A stretch of DNA of 64,000 nt, taken from positions 1,550,001-1,614,000 of the forward strand of contig NZ_CP014141.1 in NCBI RefSeq assembly GCF_001535545.1, read 5' to 3'. Shown piece after piece: positions 44,919 through 53,602 of this stretch. The position numbers and the translations under genes were made by a program. The notes under the pieces are model-generated. The model had not been told where the DNA came from, ran no database searches, and worked only from the letters and a program-made list of their open reading frames with translations. How positions within the stretch are numbered: the first letter of the stretch is position 1; every line of letters begins with the position of its first letter. Source of the stretch: Thermus parvatiensis. GTDB lineage: Bacteria; Deinococcota; Deinococci; Deinococcales; Thermaceae.

Positions 44919-45053
44919 ATGGAGCTTTTCACCGAGGCCTGGGCCCAGGCGTACTGCCGGAAGCTGAACGAGAGCAAGGGCACCATCGCCGCCCTCGCCC
45001 CCTACGCCCAGGCGGCCCAGGAGCTCGTCAAAGTGGCCCGGGAGGTCCTATGA
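44919..45053 (+). pseudogene. SCP2-like gene with an apparent internal in-frame deletion
   Basis: A 44-residue frame: MELFTEAWAQAYCRKLNES joins directly to KGTIAALAPYAQAAQELVKVAREVL. The first part looks like the start and the second like the end of a sterol-carrier-protein-2 (SCP2) domain of about 125 residues, with the central sheet missing. This is judged from memory of the family's ends. The start has a good promoter and ribosome binding site, and the stop overlaps the next gene's ATG, so expression signals are intact. Either a deletion in the strain or a collapsed assembly would explain it; a genuine small protein is also possible. Confidence 0.5.
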
Positions 45054-46082
45054 AGGCCGTGGTCTACAAGGGGCCCTTCCAGGTGGCGGTGGAGGAGGTC
45101 CCGGAACCCAGGTTGGAAGCGGACACGGACGCCCTCCTCGAGGTGGAGCTTTCCGCCATCTGCGGCTCGGACCTCCACATCTACCACGGCAAGATCGCCG
45201 GGGTCCTGCCGGGGACGGTCCTCGGGCACGAGTTCGTGGGGCGCATCGTGGAGAAGGGCCCCCTGGTGCCCTTCCCCGTGGGGGAACGGGTGGTGGGGAG
45301 CTTCCAGGTGGCCTGCGGGGAGTGCCCTGCCTGCCGCAAAGGCCAGTTCTTCGCCTGCTCAAGGGGCGGGGTCTTCGGCTTCGGCCTCGCCCTGGGCAAC
45401 CTCCCGGGGGCCCAGGCGGAGAGGGTGCGGGTGCCCTTCGCCCGGCACACCCTCTTCCCCATCGGAGACCTTCCCGCCGAGGAGGCCATCCTCGCCGGGG
45501 ACATCCTCACCACGGCCTACGGGGGGTGAGGCCCTTCCTCACCCCCGGCATGAGCGTGGCCGTGGTGGGCTCGGGGCCCGTGGGCCTCATGGCCCAGATG
45601 GTGGCCCACGCCCTGGGGGCAGGGCAGGTCTATGCCATAGACCCGGAGGAGGCCCGCCTGGAGAAGGCCAAGGCCCTGGGAAGCCTCCCCATCCACCCCA
45701 AGGCGGAGGACCCTGTGGCCCGGGTGCGCCGGGAAACCGAGGGCCTGGGGGCGGATTTGGTGGTGGAGGCGGTGGGCGGGGACGGGGAGGCCCTGAAACT
45801 CGCCCTGCGCCTCGCGGGCCCGGGGGCGTGGTCTCCAGCCTGGGGGTGCCCACGGCGGAACGGCTGGACTACCCCTGGCTTCCCGCCTTCAGCCGGGGGA
45901 TCACCCTAAGGAGCGCCCTCGCCAACGTCCCCCGCTGGATCGGCGAGGTCCTCGCCCTGCAGAAGGCAGGCAGGCTCAAGGGGAGCTTCGTCTTCAGCCA
46001 CCGCCTCCCCCTGGAGGAGGCCCCTGAAGGCTACCGCCTCTTCCACGAGCGGAAAGCAACCAAGGTCGCCCTCGTGCCCTGA
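45050..46082 (+). CDS. Zinc-dependent alcohol dehydrogenase, threonine/sorbitol-dehydrogenase type (two frameshifts)
   Basis: Medium-chain dehydrogenase. The catalytic zinc ligands are in AICGSDLHIYHGK and LGHEFVGRIVEKG; CGECPACRKGQFFAC holds the four cysteines of the structural zinc. The cofactor loop is VAVVGSGPVGLMAQMVAHALGAGQVYAIDP. Frame breaks occur at the G runs 45521-45526 and 45822-45826; one G more in each gives TAYGGVRPFLTPG and LAGPGGVVSSLGVP. The restored length is about 344 residues. The substrate is unknown. The ATG at 45050 overlaps the preceding stop. Confidence 0.87.
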
Positions 46083-46249
46083 GGCTTCTTTGTCCGCTGA
46101 CTCCTTCATTATACCACGGTTTCCCCCCTTGCAAAGGGGTATGCAAAAAGCCGCGGGCCTTACGGGGTTTTCCGGCGGCGCGTTAGTCTTTACTGGAACG
46201 ATAACACGAAATCCGGCGCTACACTGGAAACACGGAAAGGAGGTGCGAC
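46083..46249. other. Intergenic region with AT-rich box and small inverted repeat
   Basis: 167 bp without a gene. It holds CTTCATTATACC (46105-46116), the inverted repeat CCCCTT-GCA-AAGGGG (about 46125-46139), and TACACT (46219-46224) as the probable -10 of the downstream gene, which has AAGGAGGTGCGAC before its ATG. This is one of the less compact gaps in the window and may carry an operator. Confidence 0.35.
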
Positions 46250-46665
46250 ATGGCCCGGTACCTGGTGGTGGCCCACCGCACGGCCAAGAGCCCAGAGCTC
46301 GCCGCCAAGCTCAAGGAGCTTTTGGCCCAAGACCCAAAGGCCCGCTTCGTCCTCCTGGTCCCGGCGGTCCCCCTCCCGGGTGGGTCTACGAGGAGAACGA
46401 GGTGCGGCGCCGGGCCGAGGAGGAAGCGGCGGCGGCCAAGCGGGCCCTCGAGGCCCAGGGCATCCCCGTGGAGGAGGCCAAGGCGGGGGACATCTCCCCC
46501 CTCCTCGCCATAGAGGAGGAGCTCCTCGCCCACCCCGGGGCCTACCAGGCCATCGTCCTCTCTACCCTGCCCCCAGGGCTTTCCCGGTGGCTTAGGCTGG
46601 ACGTCCACACCCAGGCGGAGCGCTTCGGCCTCCCGGTGATCCACGTGATCGCCCAGGCCGCCTAA
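46250..46665 (+). CDS. Universal-stress-protein-like small protein (frameshifted)
   Basis: MARYLVVAHRTAKSPELAAKLKELLAQDPKARFVLLVPA is a Rossmann-like beta-alpha-beta start; EENEVRRRAEEEAAAAKRALEAQGIPVEEAKAGDISPLLAIEEEL and YQAIVLSTLPPGLSRWLRLDVHTQAERFGLPVIHVIAQ complete an alpha/beta fold like UspA. The frame is lost in the C run 46369-46373; one C more gives VPPPGWVYEENEV. The restored length is about 138 residues. A strong AAGGAGGTG site precedes it. The function is not known; the usual UspA ATP motif is not visible. Confidence 0.65.
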
Positions 46666-46708
46666 GCCCCCCGCGGCGGGGCTTCCTCGTTTTCTCATCC
46701 GCCTTGCG

Positions 46709-46714
46709 TATACT
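46709..46714 (+). promoter_or_regulatory. -10 element (leaderless type) of the lptF operon
   Basis: TATACT ends 6 nt before the GTG of lptF at 46721. It drives the lptF-lptG-lptD-like-lipoprotein operon. Confidence 0.6.
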
Positions 46715-46720
46715 TCCCCC

Positions 46721-47731
46721 GTGCTGGGGCGCTACGTCCTCCGGGAGGTCCTCGTCCCTTACCTGGTGGGGGTCTTCCTCTTCGCCGCCCTCCTCACCTT
46801 TGACCTCCTCTCCAGCCTCTCGGGGGTTCTCCTCTCCCGGGGGGTGGGGGCCCGGGAGGTGGGGCTTCTTGTCCTCTACCGCCTGCCCTGGACCCTAAGC
46901 CTCGCCCTCCCCTTAGGGCTGGTCTTCGCCGTGCTGGTGGGGCTTGCGGGGCTCATCCGCCGCTCGGAGCTCAAGGCGGCCTACGCCGCGGGGGTCCCCC
47001 CTTTGGCCCTCCTCAGGCCCCTCGTCCTTCTGGCCCTTGCCGTAAGCCTCCTCAACCTCCTTAACCTAGCGGAGCTCAGGCCCCGGTCCCAGGAGGCCTA
47101 CGATGGGCTCCTGGGCCGGATCCTCTACGGGGAGGGCGGGGCCTCCGGGGTCCTGCGCCGTCAGGTCTACGCCCCCCCGGGCCTCGGCGTGTACTTCGCC
47201 GAGGAGGTCTACCCCGAGCCAGAGGGAAACCGGCTCCGGGGGGTGCGGGTGGTGGACGAAAGGGGCCGGGTCTACAGCGCCGAGGAGGGCCTTTGGGACG
47301 AGGAAGGATGGCGCCTCAAGGGCTACGTGGTGGAGGGGGAGGAGGTCCGGCCCTTTGAGGGCGTCCTCCCCTTCCCCGCCCGGTTCCGCCCCAAGGAGAG
47401 CCTGGGCTCCCGGGACCCCTACGACTCCACCCCCCTCGAGGAGCTCTGGGCCCGGGCCCAGGTGGAGCCCGAGGCCCGCTTCGGCTTCCACCGCCGCCTG
47501 GCCGACGCCCTGGGGGGCCTGGTCCTGGGGGCGGCCGCCGCCGCCTTGGGCCTCTCCTTGCGGGAGGCCGCCTGGGCCTTTTTGGGGGTGGTCCTCCTCA
47601 TCTTCGGCTACTACGTCCTCTGGACCCTGGCCGCCCAGCTCGCCCGCTACGACGTAAGCCCCCTCCTCGCCTACCTCCCCGACCTCTTCTACGGGGCCTT
47701 GGCGGGGGCGCTCGCCTGGAGGCTACGGTGA
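46721..47731 (+). CDS. lptF: LptF/LptG-family permease (first copy)
   Basis: Inner-membrane permease of the Lpt exporter. The 336 residues have the YjgP/YjgQ layout: three N-terminal helices (LVGVFLFAALLTFDLLSSLSG..., TLSLALPLGLVFAVLVGLAGL, LALLRPLVLLALAVSLLNLLNLAEL), a periplasmic beta-jellyroll (residues about 110-225), and three C-terminal helices. RSELKAAYAAGVPP is the conserved coupling segment. Its end overlaps the next permease gene, and lptB lies about 32 kb away. Starts at GTG behind a leaderless -10. Confidence 0.88.
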   Translation: MLGRYVLREVLVPYLVGVFLFAALLTFDLLSSLSGVLLSRGVGAREVGLLVLYRLPWTLSLALPLGLVFAVLVGLAGLIRRSELKAAYAAGVPPLALLRPLVLLALAVSLLNLLNLAELRPRSQEAYDGLLGRILYGEGGASGVLRRQVYAPPGLGVYFAEEVYPEPEGNRLRGVRVVDERGRVYSAEEGLWDEEGWRLKGYVVEGEEVRPFEGVLPFPARFRPKESLGSRDPYDSTPLEELWARAQVEPEARFGFHRRLADALGGLVLGAAAAALGLSLREAAWAFLGVVLLIFGYYVLWTLAAQLARYDVSPLLAYLPDLFYGALAGALAWRLR

Positions 47732-48770
47732 AGACCCTGGACCGCTACCTCCTGCGGGAAGCCCTGCCCCTATTTGGCGGCGGGCTCCTCGTCATCGTCC
47801 TTCTCTTCCTGGGCGGGGCGGTGTACGAGGTCCTGGCCCCCCTGGTGGCCAAGGGGGCCGACCCCTACACCCTTCTCCGTTACCTCCTCTTCCGCACCCC
47901 CGAGGCCCTGGCCCGGGGCGCGCCTGTGGCCTACCTCTTCGCCCTCCTCGTCCTCCTCTCCCGCCTTGGGGAGGACGCGGAGCTCAAGGCCCTCCTGGCC
48001 CTGGGGGTGCGGCGGGAACGCCTGCTCCTTCCCTTCCTCCTCCTCGGGACCGCCATCGCCCTCGCCGCCTTCCTCCTCGGGGAGGGCCTTGTCCCCCGGG
48101 CCCTCGCCCAGGGACAGGACCTCCTGCGGCGGGAGGTCTTGGAACGCCCCCGGGCCCTCCTCACCCCAGGAGCGACCTTCCAGGATGCCCAAGGCCGGGT
48201 GGTCTACGTGGGGAAGGTGGAGGGGGAGGCCATCGGGGCCCTAAGGGTCCTCTCACGGGAGGAGGTCCTCCTCGCCGAACGGGGGAGCTTCCGCGGCGGG
48301 GTGCTGCACGTGGAGGAGGGGACCCGCATCACCTACGAGGGAAGCCGCCCCCGGACCCTGGCGCGCTTTCAGCGGGGGAGCTCGTCCTTAAGGACCTCAC
48401 CTTTGACCCCTGGCAGAACCCGGCGAACCGGATGACCCTGGCCGAGCTCCGGAAGGAGGTAGAGCGGCTTCGTCAGATGGGGGTACGGGCGGGCCTCGAG
48501 GCCACCACCTACTACCGCCGCTTCGCCGAACCCCTGGCCGCCCCGGTCTTCGCCCTCTTCGCCGTGGGCCTCGCCTTCTACCTCCTTGGGGGAAGCCGGA
48601 GCCTCGGGCTTGTGGGGGTGGCCGTCCTCACCTTCTTCTACTACGCCACCTGGAGCGTGGGGCGGATCATGGGGGAGCAGAACGCCCTGGACCCCTTCCT
48701 CGCCGCCTTCGGCCCCAACCTCCTCTACGGGGCCTTGGGCCTTTTCCTCTTCCTGGGAGGGCGGCGGTGA
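47728..48770 (+). CDS. lptG: LptF/LptG-family permease (second copy, frameshifted)
   Basis: Partner permease of the preceding protein. MKTLDRYLLREALPLFGGGLLVIVLLFLGG is the family start, EDAELKALLALGVRRERLLLPFLLLG the coupling segment. The periplasmic domain contains ATFQDAQGRVVYVGKVEGEAIG, and the last three helices end the protein. The frame is lost in the G run 48374-48378; one more G gives RFQRGELVLKDLTFDPWQNPANRMTLAEL. Restored length is about 347 residues. lptF and lptG overlap by 4 nt, indicating stoichiometric coupling. Confidence 0.88.
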
Positions 48771-51241
48771 GGTGGCTTCCCCTTCTCCTCTTCCTCCTCC
48801 TTCCCGCCCTCGCAGAGGAGAGGGTGATCAAGGTCCTGGAGGCGGAAAGGCTGGAGCTTAGGCAGGAAGGGGGGGAGGAGGTCTACGTCCTGGTGGGGGA
48901 ACCCGTGCGCCTGGAGCGGGAGGGGGAGGCGCTGGAGGCCAAGCGGGTGGTCTACTTCCGGGAAAGGCGGCTCCTTTTCCTCTCGGGAGGGGTGCGCTAC
49001 CGGGACCGGGAGGGGCGCCTCATTGAGGCGGAGGAGCTCCAGGTGGACCTCGCCGACGAGAGCTTTGACGCCCTCGAGGTCCGCATAGAGGCCGAGAACC
49101 TCCTCCTCACCGGCCCCATCTGCCAGCGGGCGGCGGGGGCGATCCTCCTGGAACGGGGCTACGCCACCCCGTGCGCCTCGTGCGGCCAGGAGGTGCCGGA
49201 CTACGCCTTCCGCGCCCGGGAGATCGTCCTCTACCCGGGGGACCGGGTGGTGGCCCGGGACGTGACCCTCCTGGTCCAGGAGAAGCCCGTCCTCACCCTG
49301 CCCGTCCTCCTCCTCTACCTCTCGGAGAGGCGGCCCCGCCTCGAGGTGGGCCAGGACGAGGGGGGCCTCTATGTGAAGGCCGACCTCCCCTACGTGGCCG
49401 CCTTCGGCCTCGGCTACACCCTCCTCCGCTACTACCAGGGCCGGGGCTACGGCTTCGGGCTGGACCACTACGGCACCGGGGAGGCCAAGGAGCGCTACTT
49501 CTTCCTCCACACGCCCCCCGACACCTTCCAGTACCGGGGGGAGTACGGCCTGAAGCGGGCCGGGTTTTCGGTCGCGGCCCTCGTGGAGCGGGACGACACC
49601 CTGGAGAAGCTCACCCGCTTCCGCCTCGAGGCCCTCCTCCCCGGCACCCCCACCCTCCAGGACTGGCGCTACGCCTTGCGGCTCGAGGGCTTCCTGGACC
49701 ACGACGAAAGCACCCCACCCCCCCGCACCCTGCAACGCCTCCCCGAGCTGGAGGTCCAGTCTCCCACCTTCCGGGAAGGCCCCTTTAGCCTCCAGGCAGG
49801 CCTCACGGTGGGCCGTTACCTGGCGGAAACCAACCCCCTAAACCGCTCCGCCCGCGCCCTGGGGCCCTACGCCGAGGCGGGAAGGGCCCTTTTTACCCAC
49901 ACGGAAAGCCTCGTCCTCGCCCCCTGGCCAGGGGCCAGCTTCCGGGCGGAAAACCGCTTCCTGGGCTTCTACTACACCACGCAAAACCCCGACGGCGAGC
50001 CCGAGAGGCAGGTGGACTGGACCACCTCGGTAAGCCTGCGGCAAGCCCTGGGGGGCTTCAGCGTGGAGGCCGCCTACACCCGAAGCGTCCAGGAAGGGGA
50101 AAGCCCCTTCCGCTTTGACGCCTTGCCCCAGCGGAGGAGCCACCAGGCCACGCTCACCCTGGGCTTCCAGGAGCGGCCCCTGGCCCTGAGCCTCAAGGGA
50201 GGGCGGGACCTGGAGGGGGGGAGGTACCTGCCCCTCGAGGCCCAGGCCGCCCTCCAGGACCCCGGCTACACCCTAACCCTCTACCACCGCCGGGGAGTGG
50301 AGGAAGGCCCCTTGGAGACCCGCCTCGAGGCCGGCCTCACCCCCTACCCCTTCTCCCTCAGGGCCAGCCTCCGCTACGACCATGCCAAGGCCCTCTACGA
50401 CCCCTTGCTCCTCCAGGCGGGCTACGCCCTCCCCGGGGGCAGCCTGAACCTGGGCCACCGCCACGGCCTGGACGGCAAAGGTCCCCTCACCACCGACCTC
50501 AGCTTCAGCCTGCGGGAGGGGGCGGCCGCCTACACCCTCCAGGGCCGCAGGGACTGGCAGCAAGACACCCTCACCCTCCAGGGCCAGGCCATCCTGGGCC
50601 CAGAAAGCCTCTCCCTCCAGGCCACCCTGGACCCCAAGGCCTTGGGCTACGCCCTGGGCTTCCGCTCCGGGGTGGCCCCCGGGCCCCTTCTGGACCTCCT
50701 CCTCTCCGGCCGCTACCAGGAGGGCTTCCGGGAGAGCAACCTGCGCCTTGGCCTCACCCAGGCCCTGCCCGAGGTGGCCTTCCGCCTCACGGCCAACCTC
50801 CACCTGCCGGAGGTGGAGGACGGGGGCACCTACCTCAAGGACCTCACCTTCGACGGCGGCCTGGAGCTTTGGCCACCCCGTCCCCTCGACGCCTCGGAGG
50901 AAAACGCCCTCCCTGGTCTCTCCCTTTCGGGAAGCCTCAGCTACACCCGAAGGCCCACAAGCCCCGAAGGCTACGCCCTCGCCCTAAGGAACTTCGGCCC
51001 CACCCTCACCTTCCTCGGCCGGGAGAACACCAAACTCCACCTCGCCGCCCTCCTCACTCAGAACCTCCCGGGAACCCCCCTGAAGCCCAAGTTCCTCCTC
51101 ACCCTGGACCGGTGTTGCTGGGCCATGCGCTTCACCCTGGACGCGGCCAAGAACGAGGTGCGCCTCGCCTTCCTCTACGGGGGGCAGGCGGCGGAGGTAC
51201 TTATGGACGAGGAAGGCGTGCGCTTGGGAGGTCTGCCGTGA
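48767..51241 (+). CDS. LptD/OstA-like outer membrane protein
   Basis: An 824-residue exported protein. The signal peptide (MRWLPLLLFLLLPALAEE) is followed by an OstA/LptA-like beta domain (VIKVLEAERLELRQEGGEEVYVLVGEPVRLEREGE..., residues about 20-200) and then about 600 residues of alternating strands with aromatic and glycine-rich turns, as in an LptD beta-barrel. CQRAAGAILLERGYATPCASCGQE carries three cysteines. It overlaps lptG by 4 nt. It probably forms the outer-membrane end of the Lpt bridge, transporting a glycolipid other than classical LPS. Confidence 0.75.
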   Translation: MRWLPLLLFLLLPALAEERVIKVLEAERLELRQEGGEEVYVLVGEPVRLEREGEALEAKRVVYFRERRLLFLSGGVRYRDREGRLIEAEELQVDLADESFDALEVRIEAENLLLTGPICQRAAGAILLERGYATPCASCGQEVPDYAFRAREIVLYPGDRVVARDVTLLVQEKPVLTLPVLLLYLSERRPRLEVGQDEGGLYVKADLPYVAAFGLGYTLLRYYQGRGYGFGLDHYGTGEAKERYFFLHTPPDTFQYRGEYGLKRAGFSVAALVERDDTLEKLTRFRLEALLPGTPTLQDWRYALRLEGFLDHDESTPPPRTLQRLPELEVQSPTFREGPFSLQAGLTVGRYLAETNPLNRSARALGPYAEAGRALFTHTESLVLAPWPGASFRAENRFLGFYYTTQNPDGEPERQVDWTTSVSLRQALGGFSVEAAYTRSVQEGESPFRFDALPQRRSHQATLTLGFQERPLALSLKGGRDLEGGRYLPLEAQAALQDPGYTLTLYHRRGVEEGPLETRLEAGLTPYPFSLRASLRYDHAKALYDPLLLQAGYALPGGSLNLGHRHGLDGKGPLTTDLSFSLREGAAAYTLQGRRDWQQDTLTLQGQAILGPESLSLQATLDPKALGYALGFRSGVAPGPLLDLLLSGRYQEGFRESNLRLGLTQALPEVAFRLTANLHLPEVEDGGTYLKDLTFDGGLELWPPRPLDASEENALPGLSLSGSLSYTRRPTSPEGYALALRNFGPTLTFLGRENTKLHLAALLTQNLPGTPLKPKFLLTLDRCCWAMRFTLDAAKNEVRLAFLYGGQAAEVLMDEEGVRLGGLP

Positions 51242-52226
51242 AGCGGCTTGGGTTTCTCCTCCTCCTTTTCCTCACCGCCTGCACGGGAAGCCAGGAGCCC
51301 CCCCTGCCCGCCCTCCTGGCGGCGGGGGAGGGGACGAGGTGCGCTTCTACCGGGCCCAAGACCTCCAAAGGGGGACCGGAACCCCGGTGGAGACGTGGGC
51401 GACCCCGGGCCTCCAGGACCTGGCCTACAGCCCCACCTTCCAGAGGCTCTACCTCCTCTTCCCCGACCGGGTGGAGGCCTACGATGCCACGGGCTTCAGC
51501 GAAACCTCCGTCCCGAAGGGCACCCCCGCGGCCCAGGGCTTGCCCGCAGGGGTGGACTGCACGGGGGGGTACCTCCGCCTCGGGCAAGGCGCCCTCCTCC
51601 TCCACTGCCCCGCCGCGGCCCGGGCCTTCCTCTGGCTTCTGGACGGGAGCGGAAGCCTCCTGGAGGCCGACCTCACGGGCCTGGACCCCGCCGCCCGCCT
51701 CGCCCTCCTCCCCCAGGGGAGCCTGGACCTCCTGGCCTACCTCACCTCGGCGGCCATGGGCTTTCGCCCGGCCCAGGACCCCCAGGGGACCCCTTCCCTG
51801 GAAAGGCCCCTCAGCCCCCCCTTAGACGCCGCCCCCTTTGACCTCCGGGCGGACGCCGCTAAGGGAAGGCTCCTTGGCCTGGGGAGGGTGGGTCTCGAGG
51901 CCCGCCTCTACACCCTCCAAGGCGAGGCCCTGGGAAGCCAAAGGGTCCTCGGGGACTTCTTCGGCACCCCCCGCCTCGCCCTGGACCCGGTGGCGGGCCT
52001 TGCGGTCTACGGGCGGGGCTTCCAGGTTCTGGAGCCCAAGGCCTCCCCGGTCCTCGAGGCCTACACCGATTTCGCCGCAGGGGCCATGGGCCAGGACGGG
52101 TACCTGTACCTGGCCTCTGGAAGCCTCCTCTACGTCTACGACCTCGTCCCCTCCCCGCCCCAAAGGGTGGCCATCCTCTCCTTGGGCCTCGCCCCCAAGG
52201 CCCTGGCCTTCCTCCCCGTAGAATAG
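51238..52226 (+). CDS. Lipoprotein, beta-propeller-like, unknown function (frameshifted)
   Basis: VKRLGFLLLLFLTACTGSQ is a lipoprotein signal with the lipobox LTAC. After the frame is repaired at the G run 51330-51333 (GEGDEVRFYRAQDLQRG), the mature part of about 300 residues shows repeated strand blocks, for example LAYSPTFQRLYLLFPDRVEAYDATG, ADAAKGRLLGLGRVG, GQDGYLYLASGSLLYVYDL, resembling a seven-bladed propeller. It is the last gene of the lptF operon, overlapping the LptD-like gene by 4 nt, and may help envelope assembly. Confidence 0.65.
52219..52224 (+). promoter_or_regulatory. -10 element (leaderless type) of the SDR gene
   Basis: TAGAAT in the last codons of the preceding lipoprotein gene ends 6 nt before the ATG at 52231. 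Confidence 0.5.
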
Positions 52227-52230
52227 GGGC

Positions 52231-52914
52231 ATGCTCCAAGGGAAGGCCTTTCTCATCACCGGGGCCGGAGGGGCCCTAAGCCGGGCCCTCATCCCCGCCT
52301 TCCACCAGGCGGGGGCCAGGCTCTTCCTCTCCGACCCCCGCCTTGAGCGCATGGCGGAACGGGCGAAGGCCGTGGGGGCCAAGACCTTCGTCGCCGACCT
52401 CACCCGGCTGGAGGAAGCCCTGGCCCTGGCCCGCTTCGTGGAGGAGGAGGCCCCCCTCTACGGGGTGGTCCACACCGTGGGCGGCTTCGCCGCCGGGCGG
52501 TTTTTGGACGCCGACCCGGGGCTTTACGACTGGATGCTGGACCTGAACCTCCGCACCACCTTCAACCTCCTCAAGGCCGTCCTGCCTTACATGGCTAAGC
52601 GCAAGGAGGGCTTCTTCGCCGCCTTCGCCGCCGGCCCCGCCTGGACGGGGGCGGGCCCGGGAAGGGCCCTCTACACCGCGGCCAAAACCGCCCTGGCGAG
52701 CCTCTTGAGGTCCTTGCAGGGGGAGGTGGAGGGGGTGCGCTTCCTCGTGGTCTACCCCATGGGCACCCTGGACACCGAGGCCAACCGCAAGGCCATGCCC
52801 GAGGCGGACTTCTCCCGCTGGATCGCCCCCGAGCTCGTGGCGGAGATGGTGGTGGAGGCGGCAGGGGCTAAGGGCGGGAGGCTTCTGGAGCTTCCCATCT
52901 ACCCGCCCCTCTAG
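52231..52914 (+). CDS. Short-chain dehydrogenase/reductase
   Basis: A 227-residue SDR. LITGAGGALSRALIPAFHQAGARLFL is the cofactor-binding start with an altered TGxxxGxG motif, and ALYTAAKTALASLLRSL carries the Tyr-xxx-Lys pair. VHTVGGFAAG replaces the NNAG segment. YPMGTLDTEANRKAMPEADFSRW is the C-terminal substrate loop. The substrate is unknown. The last 47 bp overlap the VanZ-like gene on the other strand. It has its own leaderless promoter. Confidence 0.83.
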   Translation: MLQGKAFLITGAGGALSRALIPAFHQAGARLFLSDPRLERMAERAKAVGAKTFVADLTRLEEALALARFVEEEAPLYGVVHTVGGFAAGRFLDADPGLYDWMLDLNLRTTFNLLKAVLPYMAKRKEGFFAAFAAGPAWTGAGPGRALYTAAKTALASLLRSLQGEVEGVRFLVVYPMGTLDTEANRKAMPEADFSRWIAPELVAEMVVEAAGAKGGRLLELPIYPPL

Positions 52915-53206
52915 CCCCCACGTAGGCCCCGAGGAAGTCCGCCACGAGGTCCAGGCCGAAGGCCTCCCGCCCGGGGACGAAGCTTTGGTGCCACTCGTCT
53001 AAAAGGCCGTAGAGGAAGGCCCCCAGGAAAGCCGGTCCGAAACGGCCAAGCCCCAGGCGGAGGAAAAGGCCCAAGAGGGCGTAGGCCAGGAAGTGGGCCC
53101 CCTTATCCCAGGGATGGGGAAGGCCCGCGCCCGCAGCGGGCTGGCTGGAAAGCCAGAAGAGGAGGCCCATCTCCCCCAGGGCCAAGAGGAGGAAAAGGGG
53201 ACGCAC
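52868..53206 (-). CDS. VanZ-like family membrane protein
   Basis: A protein of about 112 residues with four hydrophobic helices. Starting MRPLFLLLALGEMGLLFWLSSQPA, it contains WDKGAHFLAYALLGLFLRL (the family's D-K..H-f..Y motif) and GLLDEWHQSFVPGREAFGLDLVADFLGAYVG (DExHQ...R..s..D...n..G). Both hallmark VanZ-like proteins, named after a teicoplanin-resistance gene but mostly of unknown function. The GTG at 53206 overlaps the stop of the epimerase gene, so they are cotranscribed. Confidence 0.85.
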   Translation of the reverse strand: MRPLFLLLALGEMGLLFWLSSQPAAGAGLPHPWDKGAHFLAYALLGLFLRLGLGRFGPAFLGAFLYGLLDEWHQSFVPGREAFGLDLVADFLGAYVGARGAGRWEAPEASRP

Positions 53207-53598
53207 TACGCCTCCACCAGTTCCCAAAGGACCCCCAGGCCAAAGCTTGGGTGGAGGAAGGCCACCCGGTGGCCGCCGAAGCCGGGCCTTGGGGCTTCGT
53301 CAATAAGCTTCGCCCCTTCCGCTTTGAGCCGGGCCAGGTCCTCTTCAATCTGGGGCGTGGCAAAGGCCAGGTGGTGGAGGCCGGGGCCCCTCTTGGCCAG
53401 AAACCGCCCCACGGGGGTCTCGGGGCCAAGGGGGGAGAGGAGCTCGAGGAGGGCCTCCCCTTCCCCCCTAAGCAGGGCCACCCGCACCCCCTGGTGGGCC
53501 ACCTCCCCTTCCGCCACCACCCGGAAGCCCAGGCTTTGGTAGCGGGCCTTGGCCTCCTCCAGGTCCTCCACGGCGATGCCCACGTGGTGGAGCCGCAT
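53206..53598 (-). CDS. Methylmalonyl-CoA epimerase
   Basis: Vicinal-oxygen-chelate metal enzyme interconverting (S)- and (R)-methylmalonyl-CoA in propionate and odd-chain or branched-chain degradation. The 130 residues start MRLHHVGIAVEDLEEAKARYQSLGF and include the metal ligands in the segment with ELLSPLGPETPVGRFLAKRGPGLHHLAFA, and GHRVAFLHPSFGLGVLWELVE. The two-repeat fold and HHLAF match the family. Methylmalonyl-CoA mutase is not in the window. It shares its operon with the VanZ-like and FAD-dehydrogenase genes. Confidence 0.88.
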   Translation of the reverse strand: MRLHHVGIAVEDLEEAKARYQSLGFRVVAEGEVAHQGVRVALLRGEGEALLELLSPLGPETPVGRFLAKRGPGLHHLAFATPQIEEDLARLKAEGAKLIDEAPRPGFGGHRVAFLHPSFGLGVLWELVEA

Positions 53599-53602
53599 GG
53601 GG

